Positions 19,351 through 28,683 are shown, numbered from the stretch's first letter. The stretch: 41,064 bases of DNA from an uncultured Prevotella sp. (GCA_900316565.1 ONDK01000018.1:1-41064), one strand, 5' to 3'. Numbers and translations: made by a program. Notes: generated by a model not told the origin, from the sequence alone.

Positions 19351-19417
19351 AATAATGTATAATGCGCCCACGGCTGAGCGCCAGCAATATGCCGTTTATC
19401 ATGCATTATACATTATT
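19351..19417 (+). terminator. Hairpin between the transporter gene and galK
   Basis: Perfect 15-bp stem AATAATGTATAATGC (19351-19365) / GCATTATACATTATT (19403-19417), enclosing an inner ACGGC/GCCGT stem. The right arm is followed by TTG. It starts 14 bp after the transporter stop and could be a partial terminator within the operon. Confidence 0.6.
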
Positions 19418-19472
19418 TTGTATGAAATATTTTACAACCATAACAAAAAATAAACTATCAAAAACTAACAAT

Positions 19473-20633
19473 ATGGACACAGAAAAAGTTAGATCCCGCT
19501 TCATAAAGCATTTCGATGGTCAGACTGGTAACATCTACATGTCGCCGGGTCGTATCAATCTTATCGGTGAGCACACCGACTATAATGGTGGATTTGTATT
19601 CCCGGGAGCTGTCGATAAGGGCATAATGGCAGAGGTCCGTCCTAACGGCTTGGACACCGTCATCCTATACTCTATCGACCTCAAGGACAAAGTAGAGTTC
19701 AAGGTTGACGACCCTAAGGGTCCTAAGGCCACATGGGCCCGCTACATATATGGCGTTATCCAGGAGATGCGTGCCTTGGGTGTTGACGTCAAGGGCTTCA
19801 ACGCCGCTTTCTACGGCGATGTTCCTCTCGGTGCCGGTATGAGCTCTTCTGCCGCACTGGAGAGCTGTTTCGCCTTCGCAATCAACGACCTCTTCGCCAA
19901 CGGTCGTATCTCCAAATGGGATATGGTCCTCGCAGGTCAGGCCACAGAGCACAAGTATGTTGGCGTCAACTGCGGCATCATGGACCAGTTTGCCAGCGTC
20001 TTCGGACAGAAGGGTAAACTGATGCGCCTGGACTGCCGAAGCCGTGAGTTCCAGTATTTCCCATTCGATCCTCAGGGCTACAAGCTTGTCCTCGTCAACT
20101 CAAAGGTAAAGCATGAGCTTGTAGGAAGCCCATATAACGACCGCCGCAAGAGTTGTGAGAATGTAGTAGCTGCCCTTGGCAAGCACTTCCCTGACAAGAA
20201 GTATGAGACACTCCGTGACGCCACATGGCTGGAACTTGAAGAGGTCAAGACGGAGATAAGTGCAGAAGACTACAAACGTGCCCACTTCGTCCTAGGTGAA
20301 AAAGACCGCGTCCTCGCCGTCAGTGATGCTCTTGAGGCAGGCGATTACGAGACCGTAGGCCGTAAGATGTACGAGACCCACGAAGGCCTCTCCAAGGAAT
20401 ATGAGGTCAGCTGTGAGGAACTTGATTTCCTTGTGGAGGTTGCCAAGGCCAACGGAGTCAGCGGCAGCCGTATCATGGGCGGCGGCTTCGGTGGCTGCAC
20501 CATCAACCTTGTGAAGGACGATGTCTACGACACATTCGTTGCTGATGCTAAGAAGAAGTTCACGGCTAAGTATGGTCATGAGCCGGAGTTCTATCCTGTT
20601 GTCATCAGCGACGGCTCACATAAGGTATGCTAA
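19473..20633 (+). CDS. galK: Galactokinase
   Basis: GHMP kinase that phosphorylates galactose to galactose-1-phosphate. I chose ATG 19473 (MDTEKVRSRF...), which gives the normal 386-residue length; the frame runs further upstream but through the hairpin region. It carries the galactokinase signature GRINLIGEHTDYN (26-38), the ATP-binding loop PLGAGMSSSAALE, the catalytic Asp in GIMDQFAS and the C-terminal GGGFGGC. No exact TAnnTTTG promoter was seen upstream, so it likely depends on the galM promoter. Neither galT nor galE is in the window. Confidence 0.97.
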   Translation: MDTEKVRSRFIKHFDGQTGNIYMSPGRINLIGEHTDYNGGFVFPGAVDKGIMAEVRPNGLDTVILYSIDLKDKVEFKVDDPKGPKATWARYIYGVIQEMRALGVDVKGFNAAFYGDVPLGAGMSSSAALESCFAFAINDLFANGRISKWDMVLAGQATEHKYVGVNCGIMDQFASVFGQKGKLMRLDCRSREFQYFPFDPQGYKLVLVNSKVKHELVGSPYNDRRKSCENVVAALGKHFPDKKYETLRDATWLELEEVKTEISAEDYKRAHFVLGEKDRVLAVSDALEAGDYETVGRKMYETHEGLSKEYEVSCEELDFLVEVAKANGVSGSRIMGGGFGGCTINLVKDDVYDTFVADAKKKFTAKYGHEPEFYPVVISDGSHKVC

Positions 20634-20646
20634 ACATACAAGAACT

Positions 20647-20680
20647 AAAAAAGGGAGACCTTCACGGGTCTCCCTTTTTT
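20647..20680. terminator. Bidirectional terminator between galK and rho
   Basis: GGGAGACC (20653-20660) and GGTCTCCC (20667-20674) form an 8-bp GC-rich stem, flanked by A6 on the left and T6 on the right (20647-20652, 20675-20680). It therefore works as an intrinsic terminator in both directions for the convergent galK and rho genes. Confidence 0.92.
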
Positions 20681-20769
20681 ATTTATCGTTTCTGATATCA
20701 GCATCCTGCTAACGAAGACTTAGCACCGTCTTCATATACAGCATGCCGTTCCTTTGCATTATCTACATA

Positions 20770-22740
20770 TTATCCATTCATCGACATGAGGAATTCCTCA
20801 TTATTCCTTGTATTCTTAATACGTGAATGGATCTCGTTCATAGCCTCTATCGGTGTCATATCCGCAATATACTTACGGAGAATCCACATACGGTCGAGGG
20901 TAGTCTTATCCTGAAGCAGGTCATCACGACGCGTACTTGAAGCCACCAGGTTGACAGCCGGGAAGATACGCTTGTTGGAGAGGCTGCGGTCGAGTTGCAA
21001 CTCCATGTTACCAGTTCCCTTGAACTCCTCGAAGATCACCTCGTCCATCTTACTGCCGGTGTCGATAAGAGCTGTAGCTATAATCGTCAGCGAGCCACCT
21101 CCCTCAATGTTTCTGGCAGCACCGAAGAAGCGCTTTGGCTTCTGGAGGGCGTTGGCATCAACACCACCGGTAAGAACTTTTCCGCTGGCAGGAGCCACTG
21201 TATTGTATGCGCGGGCCAGACGGGTTATAGAGTCGAGGAAGATGACGACATCATGTCCGCACTCCACCATTCGCTTAGCCTTCTCCAATACGATACCCGC
21301 AATCTTCACGTGGCGCTCCGCAGGCTCATCGAAAGTCGAAGCGATGACCTCAGCGTTTACTGTCCGCGACATATCCGTCACCTCCTCCGGACGTTCATCT
21401 ATGAGGAGCATCATAAGATAAGCCTCAGGATGGTTAGCCGCGATAGCATTGGCAATATCCTTCATGAGTATGGTCTTACCGGTCTTTGGCTGTGCTACGA
21501 TGAGTGCACGCTGACCTTTACCAATAGGCGAGAACATATCGACAATACGCGTGCTGAGGTTTGTGGTCCTCGGGTCTCCGGTGAGGTTGAACTTCTCATC
21601 AGGGAACAGTGGTGTAAGATGCTCGAAAGGTATGCGATCGCGAACCTCTGCCGGATTTCTGCCGTTGATATAGTCTATGGATGTCAGCGGGAAATACTTT
21701 TCTCCGGTATGAGGCGGACGGACATGACAGTCGATGACATCGCCAGTTTTCAGTCCGTACTTCTTGACTATATTGTTCGGAACGTAAACATCGTCCGGAG
21801 AACTCAAATAGTTGTAGTCACTTGACCGAAGGAAGCCGTAGCCGTCGGGCATCACTTCCAACACACCGTTCGATGTGATGAGATTAGTAAAGTCGTAAGC
21901 CTGCTCCTGGCGGGCGCTCTTAGCCGCAAAATTACTGTTCACAGGGGCTGCGTCATCTACGGGAACAGCAGGACGGTCGAGCATATCGTACTCCGGCATT
22001 GCTCCCTGATCCTCTATCGGCAGGTCGACAACCGTGATGAAATCAGTGCCATCACCAGGATCACCGGGCCAAACCCCATCGGCGACAGGTTCTGCTGTCT
22101 GTGCCGGAGCCTCATTGCGCTCGTTGACCTTCTGCTGAAGCTGTGATAAGAGTTCGCTGTTCTCACCACCGGCATTGTCAGAGGAATACTCAGCCTCGGG
22201 TACCGCTGGGATTTCAGGAGTTTCATTCACCACAGCGACAGGAGCCTCCTCGGCTTTCTCTTCCGCTTGCTTCTCAGCCTCAGCCTGCTTTGCCTTTATG
22301 GCGGCTTCGGCCTGTGCTATCATTTCCAGCTCCGCTTTCGACTTACGGCCACGGTGCTTTGGTATAGAAGCCAGAATTTCTTCAGGTGTCATTTCTTTAT
22401 TGTTGTTTTCGTTTTCTGTATCGGCCTCAACAGGCTTCTGCACATCCTTAAAGAGCTTTGCGCTCTTTGCAGCAGACTTCTTGGCCTTCGGAGTGTCCAG
22501 GTTTTCGCCATCTTTGCCGTTCACGGAATAGACGTGATCGGTCTCAGGGCGGCTGATGCGTGTGCGATGACGTTTCGCTCCCAACGGATGAGCCTTCCCC
22601 TCGTCCTCAGCGCCCTTGTCCAGGATGGCATAAACGAGAGTATCCTTGTCATCATCTTTGTTGAAAGATGCGCCGATACTACGTGCGATGTCCTCCAGTT
22701 CGGGAACATCCTTCGCTAATAGTTCTTCTTTGCTTAACAT
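20770..22740 (-). CDS. rho: Transcription termination factor Rho with long N-terminal insertion
   Basis: Hexameric RNA helicase that terminates transcription. At 656 residues it is about 240 longer than E. coli Rho. The Rho_N domain (about 1-48) is followed by roughly 230 residues of Lys/Glu/Ala/Pro-rich, probably disordered sequence (about 50-280). The RNA-binding cold-shock-like domain (about 288-365, with [15 protein letters not shown]) and the ATPase core come next: Walker A AQPKTGKT (416-423), Walker [18 protein letters not shown]-loop [14 protein letters not shown] and R-loop [11 protein letters not shown]. Catalytic motifs are intact. Such insertions are typical of Bacteroidetes Rho and in Bacteroides have been linked to phase separation. 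It has its own promoter and an ~80-nt leader containing a GTGTTTC/GAAACAC hairpin. Confidence 0.97.
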   Translation of the reverse strand: MLSKEELLAKDVPELEDIARSIGASFNKDDDKDTLVYAILDKGAEDEGKAHPLGAKRHRTRISRPETDHVYSVNGKDGENLDTPKAKKSAAKSAKLFKDVQKPVEADTENENNNKEMTPEEILASIPKHRGRKSKAELEMIAQAEAAIKAKQAEAEKQAEEKAEEAPVAVVNETPEIPAVPEAEYSSDNAGGENSELLSQLQQKVNERNEAPAQTAEPVADGVWPGDPGDGTDFITVVDLPIEDQGAMPEYDMLDRPAVPVDDAAPVNSNFAAKSARQEQAYDFTNLITSNGVLEVMPDGYGFLRSSDYNYLSSPDDVYVPNNIVKKYGLKTGDVIDCHVRPPHTGEKYFPLTSIDYINGRNPAEVRDRIPFEHLTPLFPDEKFNLTGDPRTTNLSTRIVDMFSPIGKGQRALIVAQPKTGKTILMKDIANAIAANHPEAYLMMLLIDERPEEVTDMSRTVNAEVIASTFDEPAERHVKIAGIVLEKAKRMVECGHDVVIFLDSITRLARAYNTVAPASGKVLTGGVDANALQKPKRFFGAARNIEGGGSLTIIATALIDTGSKMDEVIFEEFKGTGNMELQLDRSLSNKRIFPAVNLVASSTRRDDLLQDKTTLDRMWILRKYIADMTPIEAMNEIHSRIKNTRNNEEFLMSMNG

Positions 22741-22824
22741 ATATATAATATGTATAGGGAATAACTTTGATATAAAATCTGTGTTTCAAGAAAAGAAACA
22801 CTGTGTTTTTGTCTTAATGTGCTG

Positions 22825-22856
22825 CAAAGTTACACATTTCTTCTCACAACTCCAAA
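22825..22856 (-). promoter_or_regulatory. rho promoter
   Basis: On the minus strand the -33 TTTG (22853-22856) and -7 TAACTTTG (22825-22832) are perfect and 20 bp apart. The transcript would start near 22818. A 7-bp hairpin (22781-22787 with 22795-22801) lies in the leader and could serve autoregulation. Confidence 0.8.
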
Positions 22857-22927
22857 CAAAACTCCCCGAAATATTTTGAAAAAGAATGCCACAATGCAGA
22901 CAAAAGCTACATTTTTACATAAAGGAA

Positions 22928-22963
22928 AAGGCTCAAAATTGTTTCACAACAACTTTGAGCCTT
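22928..22963. terminator. Hairpin between divergent rho and lacI promoters
   Basis: AAGGCTCAAA (22928-22937) and TTTGAGCCTT (22954-22963) pair perfectly and enclose a second TTGTT/AACAA stem with a TCAC loop, giving about 15 bp of pairing. Neither rho nor lacI needs a terminator here, since both are transcribed away from it. On the minus strand it would end any RNA started at the promoter-like site near 23021. Confidence 0.6.
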
Positions 22964-23020
22964 CATTTCTTCTAACTAACTTATTATCAACTATTCATTA
23001 CTCTTTTAGAAAAACTGATG

Positions 23021-23050
23021 CAAAGTTAATACATTTTGGACTCACGCAAT
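23021..23050 (-). promoter_or_regulatory. Possible minus-strand promoter upstream of the orphan hairpin
   Basis: A perfect -7 TAACTTTG (minus strand, 23021-23028) has an ATTG at 23047-23050 as a possible -33, 18 bp away. A transcript from about 23014 would reach the hairpin at 22963-22928 after roughly 50-90 nt, which would make a small RNA. It encodes no obvious peptide. The LacI-type operators lie 23 bp upstream of this site. Confidence 0.4.
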
Positions 23051-23072
23051 TAGAAAATATGCTCAAATCAAA

Positions 23073-23131
23073 CGTAAACGTTTGCAATTTTTGTCGCAAA
23101 CGTTTGCGGTTTTCCATCGTAAACGTTTGCG
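23073..23131. promoter_or_regulatory. Three tandem LacI-family operator palindromes
   Basis: Three near-identical sites: GTAAACGTTTGC (23074-23085), the perfect palindrome GCAAACGTTTGC (23096-23107) and GTAAACGTTTGC (23119-23130). Centres are 22 and 23 bp apart, about two helical turns, so all three face the same side of the DNA. The third overlaps the -33 element of the lacI promoter. The central CG and AAACGTTT core fit LacI/GalR-family operators. Autorepression by the adjacent regulator is the simplest reading. Confidence 0.85.
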
Positions 23132-23156
23132 GAATGAATAAATTTATGTAACTTTG
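23126..23156 (+). promoter_or_regulatory. lacI-family gene promoter
   Basis: The -33 TTTG (23126-23129) sits inside operator 3 and the -7 TAACTTTG (23149-23156) is a perfect match, 19 bp downstream. The leader to ATG 23181 is about 18 nt. Binding at operator 3 would block polymerase. Confidence 0.8.
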
Positions 23157-23180
23157 CAGATACATAAGTTTACTAACAGA

Positions 23181-24206
23181 ATGAAACAGCACCGGACATC
23201 ACTAAAAGACTTGGCACAACAGCTCAATGTCAGCATTGCAACTGTCAGCCGCGCCCTTCGCAACAGCCATGAAGTCGGCGAGGAAATGAAGCAACGCGTA
23301 CAGAAACTGGCTAAGGAACTGAACTATCGTCCGAATCCTTTCGCACAGAGTCTGCGTAAGGAAGCACCACATATCATAGGAGTAGTGGTACCAGATCTGG
23401 TAACCCATTACTATTCCGCAGTGCTTGACGGTATAGAAAGCTACGCCCGAACATACAAATACACTGTCATCAGTTCCAATTCGCATGAGGACCACGAGCT
23501 TGAAGAGCGGGCCATTGACAACTTCATCAATCTGCATGTAGAAGGAATCATTGCCTGCCTGGCACAGGACACCACCGACTACTCCCATTTCGAGGAGATA
23601 CACGAGATGGGCATTCCGCTGGTCTTCTTCGCACGCACCTGCCTTCCGGAGTTCTTCTCACAGGTTACCGGCGACGGCGACGTGGCCGCTCAGAAGGCGA
23701 CCCAACATCTCATAGACACCGGGAGTCGGAGGATTGCCTTTATTGGAGGGCCCAACCACCTCGACATGGTGCGCCGCCGCAAGCACGGATACCTTCAGGC
23801 TCTTCGTGAAAACCGCATTCCCATTGACCGAGAGATAGTAAAATGCGGTGAGATAAGTAAGGAATACGCCGTAGAGGCCACCAAGGAGCTGCTTTCGCTG
23901 CCAGATCCACCCGACGCCATTCTGGCTTTCAACGACACGATGACCTTCGCCATCTTCGACACCATAAAGGATCGTGGACTGAAGATACCGGACGACGTGG
24001 CTATTGTGGGGTTCACAGACAACGACACGGCAATTCACGTCACACCAAAGCTCACGGTAGCCGCCGACAATGCGGCAGAGCAAGGCCGTAAGGCCTGCGA
24101 GCTTCTCATGCGCGTAATCAATGGAGACAAGAAGCACTACAAGGAAATAGTACCGATGGATCTTATCATCCGAGAGAGCTCCGACAAACGGAAGAAGCAG
24201 GAATAA
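23181..24206 (+). CDS. LacI/GalR-family transcriptional regulator
   Basis: DNA-binding sugar-responsive regulator of 341 residues. I chose ATG 23181 (MKQHRTSLKDLAQQLN...), because the upstream in-frame TTG at 23154 lies within the promoter. The N-terminal helix-turn-helix (about 6-30, SLKDLAQQLNVSIATVSRALRN) and hinge helix (NYRPNPFAQSLRK) are intact, followed by a type-1 periplasmic-binding-like effector domain (HIIGVVVPDLVTHYYSAVLDGIE..., FIGGP, DAILAFND). The binding sites it probably recognises are the three palindromes upstream of its own gene. No matching palindrome was found elsewhere by eye in the gal or GH31 promoters, so its wider targets and ligand are unknown. Confidence 0.93.
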   Translation: MKQHRTSLKDLAQQLNVSIATVSRALRNSHEVGEEMKQRVQKLAKELNYRPNPFAQSLRKEAPHIIGVVVPDLVTHYYSAVLDGIESYARTYKYTVISSNSHEDHELEERAIDNFINLHVEGIIACLAQDTTDYSHFEEIHEMGIPLVFFARTCLPEFFSQVTGDGDVAAQKATQHLIDTGSRRIAFIGGPNHLDMVRRRKHGYLQALRENRIPIDREIVKCGEISKEYAVEATKELLSLPDPPDAILAFNDTMTFAIFDTIKDRGLKIPDDVAIVGFTDNDTAIHVTPKLTVAADNAAEQGRKACELLMRVINGDKKHYKEIVPMDLIIRESSDKRKKQE

Positions 24207-24240
24207 TCTTTACACTTCGTAACTGTACTGTTCTTGGCTT

Positions 24241-24305
24241 GTAAAAGGAATGCTTTTACGTTGCAAAAGGTATTGTTTTACGCTCTAAAAGCATACCTTT
24301 TGCAA
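24241..24305. repeat. Modular intergenic inverted-repeat element
   Basis: The 340-bp gap between the lacI-family gene and the HTCS gene has no credible gene. It contains GTAAAAG/CTTTTAC (24241-24247, 24253-24259) and the perfect 13-bp inverted repeat TTGCAAAAGGTAT (24261-24273) / ATACCTTTTGCAA (24293-24305). Related words (GTTTTACG, CAAAGCATA, GGTTTTAC) continue to about 24325. The modular, self-similar wording suggests a dispersed intergenic repeat or a 3' structure. I recall similar AAAAGG/CCTTTT words in Prevotella intergenic DNA, but this is not checked here. Confidence 0.6.
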
Positions 24306-24465
24306 GTCAAAGCATATGGTTTTACAAAACTCCTTATAATCAACGCCCTACAACACGAATTTAAGTCGGACAGATGCAGAGGCATACTGGATATTATCTT
24401 TACATTTTTCTTTACCTGACCATAGCTTTCAACACCGCAATTTAGACAACTTCTGCCACCAAAAA

Positions 24466-24497
24466 TTTGGTAGTCTGACGAAACTTGCCTATCTTTG
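24466..24497 (+). promoter_or_regulatory. HTCS regulator promoter
   Basis: TTTG (24466-24469) and TATCTTTG (24490-24497) are perfect -33 and -7 elements, 20 bp apart. The leader to the start codon at 24547 is about 43 nt. Confidence 0.8.
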
Positions 24498-24546
24498 CAA
24501 AAATTAATACAATAAAGTTAAATCTACATTCTACTAAGTACTATAT

Positions 24547-27500
24547 ATGACTACAAGAAAACTGAGACTATGGCCAATGGTTGCCGCAATCCTTTTGCTG
24601 CTGCCATTAAAGCTACTTTCACAATCTATGAGTCTGCCCTTCCACCGCATTAAAGCTGACGCAACGGCCACAAGTTCACAAGTGAACTGTATCATGAGCG
24701 ACTCAAGAGGATATATATGGGTCGGCACGCAGTATGGCATGACACGCTACGATGGCTTCAGCTTCTCAACACTGCTGCATGTCGATGGCTTAACAACATC
24801 CTTACCCAATAATATGGTCGACGATATTCAGGAGGACCGCAATGGCCGTCTGTGGGTACACACCATGCAGGGCTATTGTGTCTACGACAACTACTCAGAG
24901 ACCTTCGATACCGATCTGCACGACTACATTGGCAATTATCACATTCAGGGTACTCCTGACAAGATATACATTGACGATGAAAAGAACTTATGGATAACCG
25001 TTGTCGGGAAAGGATTATATCGGATAGATGCCAAAACCAGCAAGACAACCTTCAAGTCGTTCGGAAAGGAATATCATAGTTCCAAAATCACCTGGCTTCT
25101 CAGAAATGGCAGACAGATTATCGTCAACTTTGACGACGGAATGATTAAAGCTCTAGACGCCAACACCTTACAGCAGCGTTGGCAGACAGATTTTGTAAAG
25201 AAACAAAACTACGGCAGCATCAACAACTATAAGACCTACATTGATGACAGAGGCGATGTGTGGGTATCAGGAAACCACGGTGTCTTCGTCTATGGCTCGG
25301 GCAAGAAGAAGTGGTACACTAACGTACGCGACTTTTTCGGAGAGTTGGGCTACAAGCTGCCCTTCAACGATGAGATGCTAATAAAAGACGTTACCTCAGA
25401 CCGCTCACATCATCTATGGATAGCCACTGAGCATCTCGGACTGCTGATGTTCAGCCATAAAGACTTGTCAGCGCGGCAGTTTCTCTACAACCGTCTGGAC
25501 CCAAACTCCATTCCAGACAATACGATACAGTGTCTATATGTCGATAAAGAAGGCGGACTTTGGATAGGTTCCATCAAAAACGGAATAGCATACTATTCGC
25601 CATCCGAGATAAAATTTGAGACCATAGCGTTAGGGGACATCTGTTCCATTACCCAGGACAGAAACGGAACACTGTGGTGCACTTCAAACGATGCAGGCAT
25701 CATTACCTATGATCCAAGGACAAAGGATACACGTACTATAAGCGACAAAGAGTCTGGACTGGGCTCCAACACCGTGGTGTGCTCCATGACAGCTGATGAC
25801 GGTTCACTATGGTTCGGCACCTACAACGGTGGAATGGCACGCTACAAGGATGGCTCATGGAAGGTTTGGCGAGCCGGTAATGGTTCAGGACTGCTCAACG
25901 ACAACGTATGGGCACTCACACAGTTGCCCGACGGAAGGGTTGCCATAGGCACTCTGGGCTCAGGAGTGCAGCTATACGATCCAAGGGCTGATAAGTTCAC
26001 GGACACATACAATACCAAAAACAGTAAGATTCTCTCAGATTATATCAACTCTATGGTCGTAAGCCACGACGGACGCCTCATCGTCTCACACTCTGAAGGA
26101 CTGGCATTCATCAACCTAAAGACGCATAACGTAGAGAATGTCCGAGGAAATCATGCAGGGGTCTCCTTCTCCAGCCAGCAGATAAACCAGGTATTTGAGG
26201 ACAGCCGGGGTATTATATGGTGCGCCACACTCTCTGGCATCAACGCCTATAATCCCAAGACCGACAACCTTGTCACCATCAACAACCTGACGAGCATCCC
26301 CGGCTCTGTAGCTTGCGGTGTAACGGAGGACAGGAGCGGACAGATATGGGTCGTCAACGAACATTCCGTATCGGCAATCACCGTCAGCGGGAACGGAAAG
26401 GGGAGGTACAGCTATTTCGCCACGGCCTTCAACAGTCTCGACGGACTGCAGGAGCGCCCGTTCAACTACCGTTCCATCCATCTGCTGAGCAATGGCGATA
26501 TTGCCGTCGGCGGACAGGACGGTATAAACATCATCCCGCCAAGGACGGTAGGCAAGCGGAAGAGTAATGCCAGAGTGCTCTTCTCAGGCCTTGTTCTCTT
26601 TGATCATCCTCTCAGAGTGGGTGAGGAATACAACGGACGCATCATTCTGAACGGCAATCTGGACGTGAGCAGAAGTATAAGCCTGAAACACAGAGAGAAC
26701 GCCTTCACCATCATCCTTGCATCAAGTGAGATCTCTGTGCCGCAGAAAGCACGGTTCCGTTATCGCCTGAAGGGATTCTCCGATAAATGGGCCATCACTC
26801 CAGAGGACCAAAACAGCATCACCTTCACTAATCTCGCACCGGGCAACTACACACTCGAAGCACAGGTCATAAACCGCGATGGCTCCATTGGCACTGAGAT
26901 AAGCCAGTTGAAGGTACATATCTCTCCGCCTATATACCTCTCTATATGGGCCATCATTTTATACATTATTATAATCGGAACAGCCATATGGTACTGGCGC
27001 CGATATATCCTTCGCAGGCAAAAGGCCAAGTTTGAGGTGGAGCAGTATCAGAAAGAACTGAAACGGACGCGAGAGATTGAGGAAATGAAACTCAATTTCT
27101 TCACTAATGTAAGCCACGAGCTGCGCACTCCGCTCATGCTTATCATCTCTCCTATACAGGCTTTGCTGAACAAGGAGAATGATGAGAGCAAGAAGAAAAT
27201 ACTCAACATGATATACCGAAACGCGCAACGACTGCTGGAGATGGTGGGACAGATCCTCGACTTCCGGAAAATGGAAAAGAACCGTCAGGCGCTGAACCTC
27301 ATCACGGGTGATATAGCCGGATATGTGAGAAACATTACCGACTCATTCCAGTCGTTTGGAGGCAAGGGCATTCATCTGGAATACCATTCCCCGATAGAAA
27401 GTTTCAATATGGCTTTCGACTCCGACAAGGTCAGGAAGATAATCGGGAACCTGCTCTCCAACGCAATGAAGTATACTCAGGACGGAGGACGGGTCGACGT

Positions 27501-28683
27501 CTCGCTCAACATACTTCCGAAAGAGGACGGAAATGATAAAGACATGTTGCAGATTACCGTCGCCGACAACGGGCCCGGTATCAGCGATGAGGATAAAAAG
27601 CATATCTTCGAGAGGTTCTATATGGCACATAATGTGGAGAGCCCTTACGGCGGAACTGGTGTAGGACTGAACCTGGCACGCGACTTTGCCATCCTGCATG
27701 GCGGCGACATCACCGTTGCCGACAACAAGGGTGGAGGCACCGTCTTCACAGTTACACTGCCAATACGCCACGACCCATCACTGCCAATGATGGGACAGCA
27801 AAGTCAGCAGCAGAAAGGCTCTACCGCCACCATGGCAGACAACATCGCGCCCGTCGTTTCTGTGGAAACCGGCAACAAGGGCACCGGAGTCAAGGCTCAG
27901 GGCGATACCGTGGCGAAAGAGAAGGAAGGCGAACGTATCCCGGAGATACTCCTTGTCGACGACAGCACCGACTTCCTCGACTTCATGAAAGATGAACTGG
28001 GACAGCGCTACCACGTCCGCACTGCGGAGAACGGGAAACAGGCTCTCGACAAGATAAGCGAGCATAAGCCCGATCTCATCCTCAGCGACGTGATGATGCC
28101 GGTAATGGACGGTAATGAGTTCTGCCGTGCCGTAAAAGAGAACAAGCACACGGCAGACATACCGTTTATCATGCTCACGGCACGTCTGGCCCAGGAGCAT
28201 CAGATTGAGGGACTGGCCAATGGCGCTGATGAATACATCACGAAGCCATTCAACCTCGACGTGCTCTACATGAGGATAAAGAACTTGCTCAAATGGCATG
28301 ACTCTGCACCCGCCACAGACGCAGGAAAGCTCCAGCCGGAGCTCAAGCACGTAGAGATAACATCCCTCGACAGACAACTTGTAGACAAAGCCACGCAATA
28401 TGTTGACGATAACATACGCGACAGCAGTATAAGTGTGGAGTCGATGGCAAAGGCTTTGGGCATGAGCCGCGTACAGCTCTACAAGCGGCTACTGCCTGTC
28501 ACGGGAAGTACACCGATAGAGTTCATCCGGCAAATACGACTTCGGAGAGCCGAGCAGCTGCTGCGTGAAAGTCAGTTGACAGTCAGCGAAGTGGCTTACA
28601 GCGTCGGATTCAATAATCCAAGATACTTCTCAAAATACTTCAAGGAGATGTATGGTGTCATGCCTTCACAGTATAAGAAGTAG
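24547..28683 (+). CDS. Hybrid two-component system regulator (HTCS)
   Basis: One-protein sensor-regulator of 1378 residues that senses glycans in the periplasm and switches on nearby carbohydrate genes. Order of parts: N-terminal signal/anchor (about 9-25); two seven-bladed reg_prop propellers (about 30-690, many GxxWIGT-like blades); Y_Y_Y domain (about 710-795); transmembrane helix (797-820); histidine kinase dimerisation helix with H857 in NVSHELRTP; ATPase domain (about 955-1075, NLLSNAMKY and DNGPGIS); receiver domain (about 1133-1250) with phospho-acceptor D1181 in LSDVMMPVMDG; and an AraC-type DNA-binding domain (about 1275-1378, ending SVGFNNPRYFSKYFKEMYGVMPSQYKK). All catalytic residues are present. 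The downstream GH31-GH2-GH31 genes are its probable targets. Confidence 0.97.
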   Translation: MTTRKLRLWPMVAAILLLLPLKLLSQSMSLPFHRIKADATATSSQVNCIMSDSRGYIWVGTQYGMTRYDGFSFSTLLHVDGLTTSLPNNMVDDIQEDRNGRLWVHTMQGYCVYDNYSETFDTDLHDYIGNYHIQGTPDKIYIDDEKNLWITVVGKGLYRIDAKTSKTTFKSFGKEYHSSKITWLLRNGRQIIVNFDDGMIKALDANTLQQRWQTDFVKKQNYGSINNYKTYIDDRGDVWVSGNHGVFVYGSGKKKWYTNVRDFFGELGYKLPFNDEMLIKDVTSDRSHHLWIATEHLGLLMFSHKDLSARQFLYNRLDPNSIPDNTIQCLYVDKEGGLWIGSIKNGIAYYSPSEIKFETIALGDICSITQDRNGTLWCTSNDAGIITYDPRTKDTRTISDKESGLGSNTVVCSMTADDGSLWFGTYNGGMARYKDGSWKVWRAGNGSGLLNDNVWALTQLPDGRVAIGTLGSGVQLYDPRADKFTDTYNTKNSKILSDYINSMVVSHDGRLIVSHSEGLAFINLKTHNVENVRGNHAGVSFSSQQINQVFEDSRGIIWCATLSGINAYNPKTDNLVTINNLTSIPGSVACGVTEDRSGQIWVVNEHSVSAITVSGNGKGRYSYFATAFNSLDGLQERPFNYRSIHLLSNGDIAVGGQDGINIIPPRTVGKRKSNARVLFSGLVLFDHPLRVGEEYNGRIILNGNLDVSRSISLKHRENAFTIILASSEISVPQKARFRYRLKGFSDKWAITPEDQNSITFTNLAPGNYTLEAQVINRDGSIGTEISQLKVHISPPIYLSIWAIILYIIIIGTAIWYWRRYILRRQKAKFEVEQYQKELKRTREIEEMKLNFFTNVSHELRTPLMLIISPIQALLNKENDESKKKILNMIYRNAQRLLEMVGQILDFRKMEKNRQALNLITGDIAGYVRNITDSFQSFGGKGIHLEYHSPIESFNMAFDSDKVRKIIGNLLSNAMKYTQDGGRVDVSLNILPKEDGNDKDMLQITVADNGPGISDEDKKHIFERFYMAHNVESPYGGTGVGLNLARDFAILHGGDITVADNKGGGTVFTVTLPIRHDPSLPMMGQQSQQQKGSTATMADNIAPVVSVETGNKGTGVKAQGDTVAKEKEGERIPEILLVDDSTDFLDFMKDELGQRYHVRTAENGKQALDKISEHKPDLILSDVMMPVMDGNEFCRAVKENKHTADIPFIMLTARLAQEHQIEGLANGADEYITKPFNLDVLYMRIKNLLKWHDSAPATDAGKLQPELKHVEITSLDRQLVDKATQYVDDNIRDSSISVESMAKALGMSRVQLYKRLLPVTGSTPIEFIRQIRLRRAEQLLRESQLTVSEVAYSVGFNNPRYFSKYFKEMYGVMPSQYKK

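Noticed and set aside
20995-21825. 276-codon open frame opposite rho
   Set aside because: It is antisense to a strongly conserved gene, has no promoter or recognisable domain, and its composition mirrors the rho codons.
23073-23131. CRISPR-like short repeat array
   Set aside because: The repeats are 12-bp palindromes at 22-23 bp spacing, too short for CRISPR and next to a LacI-family gene; operators explain them.
24234-24419. 61-codon open frame between the lacI-family and HTCS genes
   Set aside because: It is built mostly from the modular repeat and has no promoter.
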